Assembly: GCA_050174775.1 (NCBI GenBank) | Contig: JBFXJP010000001.1 | Coordinates: forward strand, 496,001-560,000 | Source of the DNA: CAYPGJ01 sp050174775 | Lineage (GTDB): Bacteria > Planctomycetota > Phycisphaerae > Phycisphaerales > UBA1924 | Direction: 5' to 3' | Length of the DNA stretch: 64,000 nt | In this document: positions 45,184 to 54,809 of the stretch, piece after piece | Position numbering within the stretch: position 1 is the first letter of the stretch | How the letters are laid out: each line of letters starts with the position of its first letter | Program-made: the position numbers and the translations under genes | Notes under the pieces: model-generated | What the model was told of the DNA's origin: nothing | What the model saw: only the letters and a program-made list of their open reading frames with translations | Databases searched by the model: none

Positions 45184-47949
45184 ATGATGCGTGTCATGGT
45201 GCGGGCCTTGTGCACTGCGCGCCGTTGCGCCGGCGTGGTGTCGCTGCGCGCTGCGACTGCAGCGATGTGCATGCTGGTGGCCGTTGCACAACCGTCCGGA
45301 GCCGAGCCGCAGACGTCCGTTATCCGACGGTTCGTGTTTGATGGCGGATTCCGGGGCTCGCCCGGGCTGCGGTTCGAGTTCTCGCGCGCGTGCGAGACGG
45401 TCGATGCGGCGGGAGCGCCGGTGGTGGCCGACCGCGCGCGATTCGCTCCGGAGCGCACGATCGCCTGCGGCCCGAGCGCCGTCGAGGCGGTGCGCGTCAC
45501 GCCGTTCCAGACGCGCCTGCTCGGGTCGGGTCTCGATCATGACGGGGTGACGCCGATGCTCGTGCTACGGGAGCACCAGGCCGAGGTCCTCGATGTCTTT
45601 CCGATGGGGGGCGCCGCGTTGCTCGAGGCCGAGGCCACGGGAGTGGGCCGCGCGCGGACGCATCTGACGGGCGCATGGGGCTCACGTCCGGACATCCTCC
45701 AGGGCGCCGTTCCCGGCAGGGCGTACGACCCCGAGGCCGGTGTCATCTGTCACGGGCTCATCGTCCTCTTCTGCTCGGTCTCGGTGGAAACAGCGCCGGG
45801 CGCGTGGTCGGCGGACGCCACGGCGTTCGTCGTCTCGTCCGACCGGGGTGCAACGTGGCGACTCCACTCGGAGGATGCGCCCGTCCAGCCAGGCAAGGGA
45901 CGAGTGCGGTCGTGGAGCATGCAGAACTGGTGGCCGATGACGCGCGGCTCGGCCCCGCTCGAGGCATGGTTCAGCGCGGCCGACTACCGGTATCGCGGCG
46001 CCGCCGGCACGGACTCAAGCGGCGGGCGCGTCTACCTCTTCCGCGCCACGCGACCCACCGTCGGAGCGCCATGGACGCTCGAGCCCACCGCGCTTGTCAT
46101 CGACTCCTCCAACGGGCTCGGGGAGCACGCGCACGCGTCCGCCGTCGTGCCGTTCGGCGAGAACGGCATGCGGTTAGTCGCAGCGTTCGGGGATGGCTTC
46201 ACCTTCTCACGCATCGCTAGCGCCACGCGGAACGACCGTGCGTACGGCCTCCCCGGCTGGAGTGTCAACCACTCGTACCACGGCTCGCTGGCCTCATCCG
46301 GCTTCCAGTTCGTCGGGTGCGCGCCCGGCCCGGCGCCCGGAGAGATGCTGCTCGGCGCCGACGAGGGCTCGCAGCAGATCATGCTGCTCAGGCCCGACGA
46401 CAGCGCCTCCTCCCGCGCCTCACTCTCCTGGCTGCACGGTGAAGGATTCCGAGAGGGGCCCGGAAGCCGCGTCTTCCTGATCCGCACGCCCACGCCCGAG
46501 TCGGGCGGCCCGTACGCGGCCTCGCTCCACGCCGGGCTCGAGAAGCACCCCAGCGATTCGCAGCGTGTGCTCTACTCGTCGAACGGGCTGGAATGGGCCG
46601 AGGCGTTCGCCCCCGGCCACCCGTTCGAGCCCGTGCTCCACGACGGGCAGATCTACGTGGATTCGCTCACCTCGGCCGGCGGCGTGACGCGGATCGACGT
46701 GCCGAGCACGAAGCGGCTCAGCCCGTTGCAGGTGGGGCGTGGGGGCGTGAACCGCATGTCGGCGCAGGCGTACGTCCCGCTCCCGGAAGACACGCAGAAC
46801 GTCATGCGTCTGCTGAGCGAGGGCGAGCGCGCCGCGCTCGATCCGCAGCCGCCCACCAGGGGCCCCGTGTACCAGATCCGTTCGCTCGACCAGGGCGGCT
46901 GGCTCGTCGGTAGATGGCGGCTCTGCGGCGCCGGCGGGATGGTGCAGCCCGGTCCGTTCCTCGTCCGCGCGTGGGTCATGCCCAACAGCGCCGAGTCTGT
47001 CGATCTGATCTGGCGCTGGGGGGACGGCGCCGCGTGGACGTGGGAGCGTGTGCTGCACGGCATCGACTCCGTCGACACGTGGTCGCCCATCGCGATGACC
47101 GCGACGCACACGCCGCAGAGCGAGGCGCCGTACGCCCCGGAACTCCTGTTCACGAAGTCCGTCAATTCGATCTACGACGCCTATGTCGCGTTCGATGCGG
47201 TCACCGAAGGCACGATGATCCCGGGCTACGCGCTGCAGCCCGGCGCGATGTCCCCGAACGAGGTCGCCGGCGTGACGGGCGTGCTCGCCTCGCCCACCTG
47301 GACCATCGCGCTCGCGGGCCAGGTCCCGTCCGATGCCTGGGACGCATCGACCACGACGCCGGGCCGCTGGACGCTCGCGAGCCTGCGCTCAGATTCCCTC
47401 AACGGCGTCGAGATCGTCGCGGACGTCAACGCGAAGAAGCTCCTGGCGCGCCTCACGCGCGACGGCGCGCCCGGCGGAACGATCGAGATTCCCGACGCCT
47501 TCTACATGCGCGGCTCGCAGGTCCGCGTCTGCCTCTCGGGCACGCCGACCTCTCTGGAGATGAGCGCCACCGTCGGCATGCGCCCGGTCGTCTCCGCGAG
47601 CATCCCGGCGGGCATGCTCGCGCCCCCGAGCGAGATCCGCTTCACCAGCCTCGACCAGACCAGCGTGGCCCCCTTCGAGTGGTTCGGCGCGATGATCGAT
47701 CCGCTCAACGCCCTCGCCGGCGCGGAGCGCGTCGCGCTCCTGCGTTCGCTCTCGTTCCTCGATCCGCTCGTGCTGACGCCCGGAGACGCCAACGGCGACG
47801 GGCGCGTGGACTTTGCCGACCTCAACCTCGTGCTCGGCGCCTTCGGGCAGTCCGGCGTGGCGCTCCTGGCCGACGTCACAGGAGATGGGCGCGTGGACTT
47901 TGCCGACCTGAATCTCGTGCTCGCCATGTTCGGGACCGGCGTGCCATGA
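45184..47949 (+). CDS. Large secreted protein with C-terminal dockerin-like repeats
   Basis: The 921-residue product starts with a Sec signal peptide (MMRVMVRALCTARRCAGVVS, a hydrophobic stretch and PSGAEP). The long middle region contains repeated strand-turn patterns such as FVVSSDRGATWRLHSEDA and RVLYSSNGLEWAEAF, which look like the Asp-box repeats of sialidase-type beta-propellers. Catalytic residues were not identified. A second beta-rich part (about 600-800) resembles laminin/concanavalin-like fold patterns. The last 55 residues carry two calcium-loop repeats, GDANGDGRVDFADLNLVLGA and VTGDGRVDFADLNLVLAMFG, typical of type I dockerin. The start is uncertain (no strong ribosome binding site; ATG 45187 and 45196 are possible). 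It overlaps the next gene by 4 nt. Confidence 0.7.
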   Translation: MMRVMVRALCTARRCAGVVSLRAATAAMCMLVAVAQPSGAEPQTSVIRRFVFDGGFRGSPGLRFEFSRACETVDAAGAPVVADRARFAPERTIACGPSAVEAVRVTPFQTRLLGSGLDHDGVTPMLVLREHQAEVLDVFPMGGAALLEAEATGVGRARTHLTGAWGSRPDILQGAVPGRAYDPEAGVICHGLIVLFCSVSVETAPGAWSADATAFVVSSDRGATWRLHSEDAPVQPGKGRVRSWSMQNWWPMTRGSAPLEAWFSAADYRYRGAAGTDSSGGRVYLFRATRPTVGAPWTLEPTALVIDSSNGLGEHAHASAVVPFGENGMRLVAAFGDGFTFSRIASATRNDRAYGLPGWSVNHSYHGSLASSGFQFVGCAPGPAPGEMLLGADEGSQQIMLLRPDDSASSRASLSWLHGEGFREGPGSRVFLIRTPTPESGGPYAASLHAGLEKHPSDSQRVLYSSNGLEWAEAFAPGHPFEPVLHDGQIYVDSLTSAGGVTRIDVPSTKRLSPLQVGRGGVNRMSAQAYVPLPEDTQNVMRLLSEGERAALDPQPPTRGPVYQIRSLDQGGWLVGRWRLCGAGGMVQPGPFLVRAWVMPNSAESVDLIWRWGDGAAWTWERVLHGIDSVDTWSPIAMTATHTPQSEAPYAPELLFTKSVNSIYDAYVAFDAVTEGTMIPGYALQPGAMSPNEVAGVTGVLASPTWTIALAGQVPSDAWDASTTTPGRWTLASLRSDSLNGVEIVADVNAKKLLARLTRDGAPGGTIEIPDAFYMRGSQVRVCLSGTPTSLEMSATVGMRPVVSASIPAGMLAPPSEIRFTSLDQTSVAPFEWFGAMIDPLNALAGAERVALLRSLSFLDPLVLTPGDANGDGRVDFADLNLVLGAFGQSGVALLADVTGDGRVDFADLNLVLAMFGTGVP

Positions 47950-49553
47950 GCGATACGTGCGCGAGACTCCTCCTCTGCGCCGCCGCGCTCTGCACGAGCG
48001 CGAGCGCCGAGCACGTCTGGTTGTCCCCGACGGGCGGCGGGTTCGCAACGGGCGCCAACTGGAGCGCCGGCTCCATGCCCGGGCCGTCGGATCGCGCCGT
48101 CTTCTCCCTGCCCGCGACGTACGACGTCTGGGCCGCATCCCCGATGTCGTCCTTCAGCATGCGCGTGAGCGCCGGCGACGTCAGCCTCAAACTGTCCGGC
48201 GGCGGCAGCCTCGACCTGCTCAACCCAGCGTCGAGCATGTGGCAACACTCGCTCAACGTCGGCGGCCCCGGGCTCGGCGCCACGCTCCGTGTCGCCGGCG
48301 GTTCGCTCCGCGCCCGCTCGGCCTACCTGGCCTCCGACGCCGCGCACGCCGCGCTGGGCGAAGTGAGCGGCGCCGGCTCGCTCTGGTCCTGCGCCGACGA
48401 CCTGCACGTGGGCTTCGCGGGCTCCGCCACGCTCCGCGCGATCGACGGCGGCGTCTGCAGCGCGCGCTCGATCATCGTCGGCGGCTCCTTCTCCGCCTCG
48501 GCCGGCACGCTCGTCCACGGGCACGCCTCCCAGCTCATCGCCTCCTCACGCATCGTCGTCGGCTCCAGCGGACAAGCCGTGCTCTCGATCGAACAGGGCG
48601 CCGCCTGTCTGAGCGCATACGCGGACCTCGGGGCCTACGCCGGCAGCAAGGGCGCCGTGGTCGTCACGGGCTCGGGCTCCACGCTCGACGCACAGCACCA
48701 GGTCTCCGTCGGAGGCTCCGCGTTCACCTCGAAGGCCGGCGTTGGCTCGCTCACCGTCGAAGCGGGCGCGAGCGTGAACACCACCCGTCTCGCCATCGCC
48801 GAGAATCCCGAGGGCTCCGGCGCCGTGCTCGTGCAGGGCCCCGACACCTTCATCACCGCACAGAGCGTCGTCATCGGGCCCGTCGACACGCCCCACACAA
48901 GCCCCTCGGCCACCATGCGCGTTGCCTCAGGCGCCATGCTCCTCGCAAGCAACGTCTCCATCTCACCCTACGCGCGCCTCGATGGCGACGGCCTCATCAG
49001 CGCTTCCGTCGTCAGCAACGGCATCATCCAGCCCGGGGCAGACGTCCCCGGCACGCTCCGCATCGACGGCGACTACACGCAGATCCCCGGACCAAACTAC
49101 GCGCTCGCCACCTCCGAGCTCCGCGTCCGCATCGGCGCATCCGCCGACGCCGCCGTCGCAGGCTCGCTCGACGTCACAGGCGCCGCATCCCTCGGCGGTC
49201 GGCTCCGCGTCTCCTTCGTGCCCGGGTTCGTGCCCGAGGTCGGCCAGGTCTTCCGTGTCCTCTCAGCCTCGTCCGTGGACGGCGCCTTCCAGCAGGTCAT
49301 CCTCCCAACCCCCACCACGGCCTGGCGCCTGCGATTCCTCCCCGACGCCCTCGGCGCCTCCATCGAGGTCATCAGCGGCGGCATCCCGGGCGACACCAAC
49401 GGCGATTGCATCGTGAACTTCAGCGATCTCAACAATATCCTGAGCACCTACGGCCAGACCGGCCTTGGGCTCGTGGGCGACGCCAACGGCGATGGCGTTG
49501 TGAACTTCCACGATCTCAACCTCGCGCTCTCCAACTACGGCCAGACCTGCTGA
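47946..49553 (+). CDS. Secreted beta-solenoid-like protein with C-terminal dockerin-like repeats
   Basis: The 535-residue product has a signal peptide (LLLCAAALCTSASAE). It then has HVWLSPTGGGFATGANWSAG, a motif common at the start of autotransporter-type passenger repeats. About 350 residues of Gly/Ser/Ala-rich repeats with regular V-x-G-S-x patterns follow, fitting a beta-helix (for example AYAGSKGAVVVTGSGSTLDA). A beta-rich segment with DGDYTQIPGPNYALATSELRV also occurs in such proteins. The C-terminal 54 residues are two dockerin-like calcium loops (GDTNGDCIVNFSDLNNILST and GDANGDGVVNFHDLNLALSN). The ATG overlaps the previous stop (ATGA), so both proteins are made together. Adhesion or surface-layer function is an inference. 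Confidence 0.72.
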   Translation: MSDTCARLLLCAAALCTSASAEHVWLSPTGGGFATGANWSAGSMPGPSDRAVFSLPATYDVWAASPMSSFSMRVSAGDVSLKLSGGGSLDLLNPASSMWQHSLNVGGPGLGATLRVAGGSLRARSAYLASDAAHAALGEVSGAGSLWSCADDLHVGFAGSATLRAIDGGVCSARSIIVGGSFSASAGTLVHGHASQLIASSRIVVGSSGQAVLSIEQGAACLSAYADLGAYAGSKGAVVVTGSGSTLDAQHQVSVGGSAFTSKAGVGSLTVEAGASVNTTRLAIAENPEGSGAVLVQGPDTFITAQSVVIGPVDTPHTSPSATMRVASGAMLLASNVSISPYARLDGDGLISASVVSNGIIQPGADVPGTLRIDGDYTQIPGPNYALATSELRVRIGASADAAVAGSLDVTGAASLGGRLRVSFVPGFVPEVGQVFRVLSASSVDGAFQQVILPTPTTAWRLRFLPDALGASIEVISGGIPGDTNGDCIVNFSDLNNILSTYGQTGLGLVGDANGDGVVNFHDLNLALSNYGQTC

Positions 49554-49686
49554 GCACATCGCCGCGCCGCGCTCACGCGCGTCTCCTCCACCCGTGTCCC
49601 CCAATGGAAAAACGAGGGTGACGCACGCCCGCGCGCGCCGCCCTCGGGAGGAGATATTCCGTCCGTGTCTCTACACACTCAACCGA

Positions 49687-51096
49687 TCACTGCACCGCGC
49701 CGTTCGCGTTCAGCAACCCTCCCGTCGCGCACTTCCCGCTCAGGCTCGACAGCGGCATCACCGACGACAGGATCCGGCTCCGAACCTGCGAGTACGTCCA
49801 CGCCGGGTACCGCGTCCACACCAGCGCGGCCACGCCAGTGACATGCGGCGTCGCCATCGACGTCCCGTCCAGGTACACGTACGACGTGTTGTTCGTGCTG
49901 TAGCACGACGCGATCAGCACGCCCGGCGCCGCGAGGTCCACGCTCGTCGCCCCGAAGTTCGAGAACGACGCCAGGTTCCCGTCGTTGTTCACCGCGGCCA
50001 CCGAGATGATGTTGTCCAGGTTGTACGACGCGGGGTACTGCGGGATCGAGTCGTTGTTGTCCCCGACGCCGTCCGCTCCCCCGTTCCCGGCAGCGGCGAT
50101 CACCAGATGTCCCGCCGTCCGCGCCGCAGAGATCGTGTTGAACATCGACTGGCTATACCCGCCGCCCCCCCACGAGTGGTTCGACACCTTGATGCCCTTG
50201 GCCACGCAGTAGTTGATCGCGCTGATCGCAGCCGACGAGGAGATGCTCCCCGACGCGTTCGCGATCCGCAGCGACACCAGCTTGCAGTTCCAGTTCACGC
50301 CCGTCACGCCCTTGGAGTTGTTCCCCTTGGCGCCGATGGTCCCCGCCACGTGCGTGCCGTGCCCGTTCCCGTCGTTCGGGTCGTTGTCGTTGAAATAGAA
50401 GTCCCAGCCCTGCGTGTCGTCTACGTACCCGTTGCCGTCGTCGTCGATGCCGTTGCCCGCGATCTCACCCGGGTTCGTCCACAGGTTCCCCGTGATGTCC
50501 TCGTGCGTGCGGCGCAGCCCCGAATCGCACACCGCGATCGGCATCGTCGTCGTCGTGATGATGTCCCACGCCTCCGGTCCGTCGATGTCCCGATCCGCCA
50601 CTCCCGGATCGCCCGCCACCGTCTGCCCCGCGTTGTGCAGCCCCCAGAGCAGGCTGTAGTACGTGTCCGCGGGCGTGGCGAACAGGTGATACGTGTGGTC
50701 CGGTTCCGCGAACTGCACCACCCCGAGCTGCTTGCCCAGCCAGTCCACCAGCCGCGCCGCGTCCTCCGCGTTGTTCGCCACGGCCACATGCTCCAGCCCC
50801 GGCGTCAGCGCGAACGTCGAGATCGTCCGACCCGCCACGAGCGATCGCACCACCGCCTTGTCCGCCTCCAGCGCCGCAGGCTCAAACTGCACGAGGATCG
50901 ACGTCGGATCGGACGCCAGCTTCGGGTTCGCGTCGAACATCGCGTTCCGCACGGCCCGCCACTCCGCGCGCCAATCCGCAACGGGCGCCCGCGCGCCCTC
51001 CCCGATCCCACCCGCGCCCACCCCGGCCGGCGGAGCCGACCACGCCGCCGCGCTCACGACCACGCCAACCCCGACAACCATGCATTTGACGTTCAC
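49687..51096 (-). CDS. Secreted subtilisin-like serine protease (S8)
   Basis: The 469-residue product has a signal peptide (VNVKCMVVGVGVVVSAAAWS) and an N-terminal propeptide-like region to about 150. The subtilase domain shows the catalytic Asp in AVCDSGLRRTHED, His in GNGHGTHVAGTIGA, Asn in AAAGNGG, and Ser in GTSMATPHVTGVAAL. Between Asp and His is an Asp/Asn-rich insertion (NGIDDDGNGYVDDTQGWDF and FNDNDPNDGNG) likely to bind calcium. It ends soon after the catalytic domain, with no sorting motif or dockerin. The GTG at 51096 follows GGGAGG with 7 nt spacing. It is convergent with the dockerin-protein pair. Confidence 0.92.
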   Translation of the reverse strand: MNVKCMVVGVGVVVSAAAWSAPPAGVGAGGIGEGARAPVADWRAEWRAVRNAMFDANPKLASDPTSILVQFEPAALEADKAVVRSLVAGRTISTFALTPGLEHVAVANNAEDAARLVDWLGKQLGVVQFAEPDHTYHLFATPADTYYSLLWGLHNAGQTVAGDPGVADRDIDGPEAWDIITTTTMPIAVCDSGLRRTHEDITGNLWTNPGEIAGNGIDDDGNGYVDDTQGWDFYFNDNDPNDGNGHGTHVAGTIGAKGNNSKGVTGVNWNCKLVSLRIANASGSISSSAAISAINYCVAKGIKVSNHSWGGGGYSQSMFNTISAARTAGHLVIAAAGNGGADGVGDNNDSIPQYPASYNLDNIISVAAVNNDGNLASFSNFGATSVDLAAPGVLIASCYSTNNTSYVYLDGTSMATPHVTGVAALVWTRYPAWTYSQVRSRILSSVMPLSSLSGKCATGGLLNANGAVQ

Positions 51097-51554
51097 GAGA
51101 GAACCTCCCGCCGGGGCGCCATGGCCCTCGGCAAACACGTTGCGGTGGGCGCGTACGAACCGCGCGGAACGCCCGCGCGGCGCCGCGACCACATGGCCCT
51201 CGGGGCCCGTGTCGTTGGGTGCGCGTGATGTCAACAGCCGGCGCTTCGAGTAGGAGTTCTAAGGGAGAACCCGAAGGCACAAACGCGGACACGCTACATC
51301 CGCGCAAACGTCAGTCAATACCCACGAGTAGGGCATGACCGTCTTACGTAAACACGCCGCGCGCCGGCGCGCAGCGCACTCGTGCGCGAATCTCCACCCG
51401 GCGCCCGTGCGCCGCGCACACTTCCGCGCCGCTCCACCCGAAGAGAGGGCGACGCGCCGAATCGCGCGGCGCCGTCCTGTTCCGACCACGTCCTTCCTTG
51501 CCCCGGGCGCGGATCGTGCCGTGCCGACCCATCCCGCCGCGCGGATTCGCGCAA
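51097..51554 (-). other. Long upstream region of the subtilase gene, no gene seen
   Basis: This 458-bp stretch lies between the subtilase start and the tRNA gene. Open frames exist on both strands but have no ribosome binding site or family features. Around 51359-51372 there is a 14-bp self-complementary GC run (GCGCGCCGGCGCGC). No riboswitch or promoter consensus was recognised. Confidence 0.4.
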
Positions 51555-51628
51555 TGGCCCCGGCAGGATTCGAACCTGCGACCGCGCCGATTATGAGTCG
51601 GGAGCTCTAACCGCTGAGCTACGGGGCC
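51555..51628 (-). tRNA. tRNA with anticodon CAU, probably tRNA-Ile2
   Basis: A full cloverleaf is readable on the minus strand: acceptor GGCCCCG with CGGGGCC, D-stem GCTC/GAGC with loop AGCGGTTA, anticodon loop CTCATAA, T-arm GCAGG-TTCGAAT-CCTGC, discriminator A. The CCA end is not encoded. The GGCCCCxTAGCTC start and the 8-nt D-loop resemble bacterial tRNA-Ile2, whose CAU anticodon is modified to lysidine by TilS, more than elongator tRNA-Met. The outermost anticodon-stem pair (C-C) is mismatched. It lies 42 bp upstream of the glnN stop, between glnN and the subtilase gene, all on the minus strand. Confidence 0.9.
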
Positions 51629-51670
51629 TTTTTTCCGATCCGCCCCACAATACCCAGAGTCGGGCGCCCG

Positions 51671-53866
51671 TCACTTGATGAACAGCATCTCCCGGTACGT
51701 CGGGATCGGCCACAGGTCATCCGCCACCCGACGCTCCAGGTCGTCCGCCACGTCCCGCAGGTCCTGCATCGCCGGGCGAACGTGATCGCGCAGGTGCTCC
51801 GCATGCGCCTTGGGGTCCGCGTCGTGTCCGTCCAGCGAGCTCTCCAACGCCAGGATCGCCGTCCGCAGCCGGTCCACCAGGCCCGCGAACGCCTCAGCCT
51901 CAGCCCGCAGCCCCTCGCACTCCAGCTCCGCGGCCTCCGACGCAGCAACCGTCTCCGCGATCTCGCCCTGCTGCCGCATCGCGGCCGGCATGATCAGCCT
52001 CCGCGCCATCGTCAGCATCGTGCTCGCCTCGATCGTCACCTGCTTGCAGTACTTCTCGAGGAACACCAGGCGACGAGCCTCCAGCTCCGTCTTCGTCAGC
52101 ACCGAGTACTTCTTGAACAGCTCCTGCGCGCGCTTCGTGCCCAGCGCGCTCAGCGCCTCCACGCTCTCCCGCGCGTGCGGCAGGCCCCGCTTCTCCGCCT
52201 CCTTCACCCACGCCGCCGTGTACCCGTCCCCGTCGAACAGCACACGCTTGTGCTCCTTCACGACGCGCTTCAGAAGCGCTTTCACAGCCGTCTGCAGCTT
52301 GGCCGGCGTCGGGCTGCTCCCCACAGCCTCCTCCAGCTCCGCCGTCATCACCTCGATGCTCTCCGCAACGATCGTGTTCAGCACCGTGTTCGGCCACGCC
52401 ACCGCCGCGGCCGACCCCACAGCGCGGAACTCGAACTTGTTCCCCGTGAACGCGAAGGGCGACGTGCGGTTGCGATCGCCCGCGTGGCGCGGGATCTGCG
52501 GCAGCGTCCGCGCGCCAAGGTCCAGCTTGCCCCCGCGCTTCGTCGACTCCGGCGACCCCGTCTCCAGCTGACGGATGATGTCCGCCAGCATGTCCCCCAG
52601 GTAGATCGACACGATCGCCGGCGGCGCCTCGTTCGCGCCCAGACGATGATCGTTCCCCGCGCTCGCGATCGACGCGCGCAGCAGGTCCGCGTGCGTGTCC
52701 ACGGCCCGGATCACCGCGCACAGGAAGAACAGGAACTGCATGTTCGTGTGCGTTTCCTCACGCGGGTCCAGCAGGTTCAGCCCCGTGTCCGTCGACATCG
52801 ACCAGTTGTTGTGCTTGCCCGAGCCGTTGATCGCGGCGAACGGCTTCTCGTGCAGGATGCACTGCAGCCCGTACCGCGGCGCCACACGCTTCAGCGTCTC
52901 CATCACCAGCATCTGGTGGTCCGACGCCACGTTGCTCAGCTCGAAGATCGGCGCGATCTCGAACTGCCCGGGGCTCACCTCGTTGTGCCGCGTCTTCACC
53001 GGGATCCCCAGCCCGAACAGCTCGCGCTCGCACTCCGACATGTACGCCAGCACGCGCGGCGGGATCGACCCGAAGTAGTGGTCCTCCAGCTGCTGGTCCT
53101 TGGGAGGCTTCGCCCCGAACAGCGTCCGGTCGCAGATCATCAGGTCCGGCCGCGCGAAGAAGTAGTTGCGGTCGATCAGGAAGTACTCCTGCTCCGCGCC
53201 CACCGTCGTGAGCACGCGCGACACGCCATCAGCCGAGCCGAACAGCCGGAGCGCCCGCATCGCCTGCGTCGACAGCGCCTCGATCGAGCGCAGCAGGGGG
53301 GTCTTCAGGTCGAGCGCGTCCCCGGTCCACGACACGAACGCCGTGGGAATCACCAGCGTCACGCTGTTGGGCCCGCGCATCAGGAACACCGGGCTGGTCG
53401 CGTCCCACGCCGTGTACCCGCGCGCCTCGAACGTCGCGCGCACGCCCCCCGACGGGAACGACGACGCGTCCGGCTCCCCCTGCACCAGCTGATCACCCGA
53501 GAACTCCACGATCGCGCCCCCGCTCCCGTCCGGAGCAAGGAACGAGTCGTGCTTCTCAGCCGTCTGGCCCGTCAGCGGCTGGAACCAGTGCGTGTAATGC
53601 GTCGCCCCGTGCTCGATCGCCCAGTCCTTCATCGCGTTCGCCACCGTGTCCGCCACGGCGTCCTCGAGCGGCTCGCCCTTGAGAATCGTCCGCTGCACCT
53701 TCTTGAACACGTCCTTGGGCAAGCGCTGACGCATCACGCGCTCCGAGAACACGTCACGCCCGAACAGCATCTCCGCGCGCTCCGCGTTCGTCGGAAGACG
53801 GTGCGCGTCCTCCTTCCACGAAATCACAGCGGCGATCGCGTCCTTCCGGGCGGTCGATGGCGTCAT
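51671..53866 (-). CDS. glnN: Type III glutamine synthetase
   Basis: Makes glutamine from glutamate, ammonia and ATP. The 731-residue length identifies the GSIII (GlnN) class, found in Bacteroidetes, cyanobacteria and planctomycetes. Class motifs are GATHYTHWFQPLTGQTAEKH, EKHDSFLAP, GGVRATFEARGYTAWD, TVGAEQEYFLIDRNYF, KTRHNEVSPGQFEIAPIFE, and NGSGKHNNWSMSTDTG near residue 345. The C-terminal helical region (about 600-720) is typical. No glnB or nitrogen regulator is adjacent. It lies 124 bp downstream of trpA on the same strand. Confidence 0.95.
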   Translation of the reverse strand: MTPSTARKDAIAAVISWKEDAHRLPTNAERAEMLFGRDVFSERVMRQRLPKDVFKKVQRTILKGEPLEDAVADTVANAMKDWAIEHGATHYTHWFQPLTGQTAEKHDSFLAPDGSGGAIVEFSGDQLVQGEPDASSFPSGGVRATFEARGYTAWDATSPVFLMRGPNSVTLVIPTAFVSWTGDALDLKTPLLRSIEALSTQAMRALRLFGSADGVSRVLTTVGAEQEYFLIDRNYFFARPDLMICDRTLFGAKPPKDQQLEDHYFGSIPPRVLAYMSECERELFGLGIPVKTRHNEVSPGQFEIAPIFELSNVASDHQMLVMETLKRVAPRYGLQCILHEKPFAAINGSGKHNNWSMSTDTGLNLLDPREETHTNMQFLFFLCAVIRAVDTHADLLRASIASAGNDHRLGANEAPPAIVSIYLGDMLADIIRQLETGSPESTKRGGKLDLGARTLPQIPRHAGDRNRTSPFAFTGNKFEFRAVGSAAAVAWPNTVLNTIVAESIEVMTAELEEAVGSSPTPAKLQTAVKALLKRVVKEHKRVLFDGDGYTAAWVKEAEKRGLPHARESVEALSALGTKRAQELFKKYSVLTKTELEARRLVFLEKYCKQVTIEASTMLTMARRLIMPAAMRQQGEIAETVAASEAAELECEGLRAEAEAFAGLVDRLRTAILALESSLDGHDADPKAHAEHLRDHVRPAMQDLRDVADDLERRVADDLWPIPTYREMLFIK

Positions 53867-53990
53867 GTCGCGTTCCTTGCTGGTCCTGCAGCGGTGAGCG
53901 TCGTGCGTGTGCGGCCCCTCTCATCGACGCCGCGCGATGCATTCTGCAATCGCCCCGCATTCCCGCAAGGGGTTCAGGCCCCCGAGACCA

Positions 53991-54809
53991 TCAAAAACTC
54001 ACTCCGCGCACCAGCGAACACACAAAGTTGTGTGTTGCCTCCGGTGCGTTCTCGGGCCCGCTTTCCTCGACCCGACGCACCAACGCAGACCCCACGATCG
54101 CAGCGTCCGCTCCAGCGCCCCTCGGCGCCGGCGCCGTCACGCTCGCAGCGTCCTCAGGGCTTGAGATCCCGAACCCGCACGCCAGCGGAAGCTCCGTCAC
54201 CTTCCGGAGCGACGCGATCCGCTCCGCCAGACCCGCCGGCTTGCCCGATCCCCCGCCGGCACCGGTGATCCCCGCGCGAGCCAGCACGTACACGAACCCG
54301 CTCGACGCCTTCGCGATGCGGCCCGCCCGATCCGACGGCGTCGTCGGCGCGACAAGCAGGCTCGCCGTGAGCCCCTCGCTCCGCGCGGGCTCCGTGTACC
54401 GACCCGCCTCCTCCAGCGGCGCGTCCGGGTAGATCACCCCGTCGAACCCCGCGCCCCGCGCCTCCTTGGCAAACCGCGCCGCACCTATCCGGTGCACGAT
54501 CGAAACGCTGACCATTGCGACCAACGCCGCCTTCACACCCGCGCGGCTCGCCGACACCGCCTCGAACACCCCCTCCACCGTCACCCCTTCCTGCAGCGCG
54601 CGATGCATCGCGGACGCGATCACCGGCCCGTCCGCGATCGGGTCGCTGAACGGGATGCCGACCTCGATCACCGTCGCCCCGGCGCGATCCGCACTCAAGA
54701 GACACGCGCCAAACGACGCCCGCGTCGGACGACCCCCACACAGGAACGGGATCACGCCCTTGCGCTTCTCGCGAGCCAGCGCGGCGAACGCTTCAGAGAC
54801 GCGGTTCAA
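53991..54809 (-). CDS. trpA: Tryptophan synthase alpha chain
   Basis: Cleaves indole-glycerol phosphate to indole in the last step of tryptophan synthesis. The 272-residue TIM-barrel protein has the catalytic Glu and Asp in TVIEVGIPFSDPIADGP (about 42-58), YPDAPLEEA, LVAPTTPSDR, YVLARAGITGAGG and ACGFGISSPEDA. The start is TTG at 54809, with AAGGAG 7 nt upstream. It overlaps the mazG stop as TTGA, which supports this start over the longer frame. TrpB, normally next to trpA, is not here. It appears to be the last gene of a kdsD-lptC/A-mazG-trpA run. Confidence 0.92.
   Translation of the reverse strand: MNRVSEAFAALAREKRKGVIPFLCGGRPTRASFGACLLSADRAGATVIEVGIPFSDPIADGPVIASAMHRALQEGVTVEGVFEAVSASRAGVKAALVAMVSVSIVHRIGAARFAKEARGAGFDGVIYPDAPLEEAGRYTEPARSEGLTASLLVAPTTPSDRAGRIAKASSGFVYVLARAGITGAGGGSGKPAGLAERIASLRKVTELPLACGFGISSPEDAASVTAPAPRGAGADAAIVGSALVRRVEESGPENAPEATHNFVCSLVRGVSF

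Noticed and set aside
51359..51372. 14-bp GC palindrome upstream of the subtilase
   Set aside because: Alternating GC runs of this kind arise easily in DNA of this composition, and nothing around it supports a function.
51629..51634. T6 run beside the tRNA considered as a terminator
   Set aside because: The run is on the plus strand, but the tRNA and its neighbours are on the minus strand, where it lies upstream of the tRNA 5' end. The tRNA stem only mimics a terminator hairpin.
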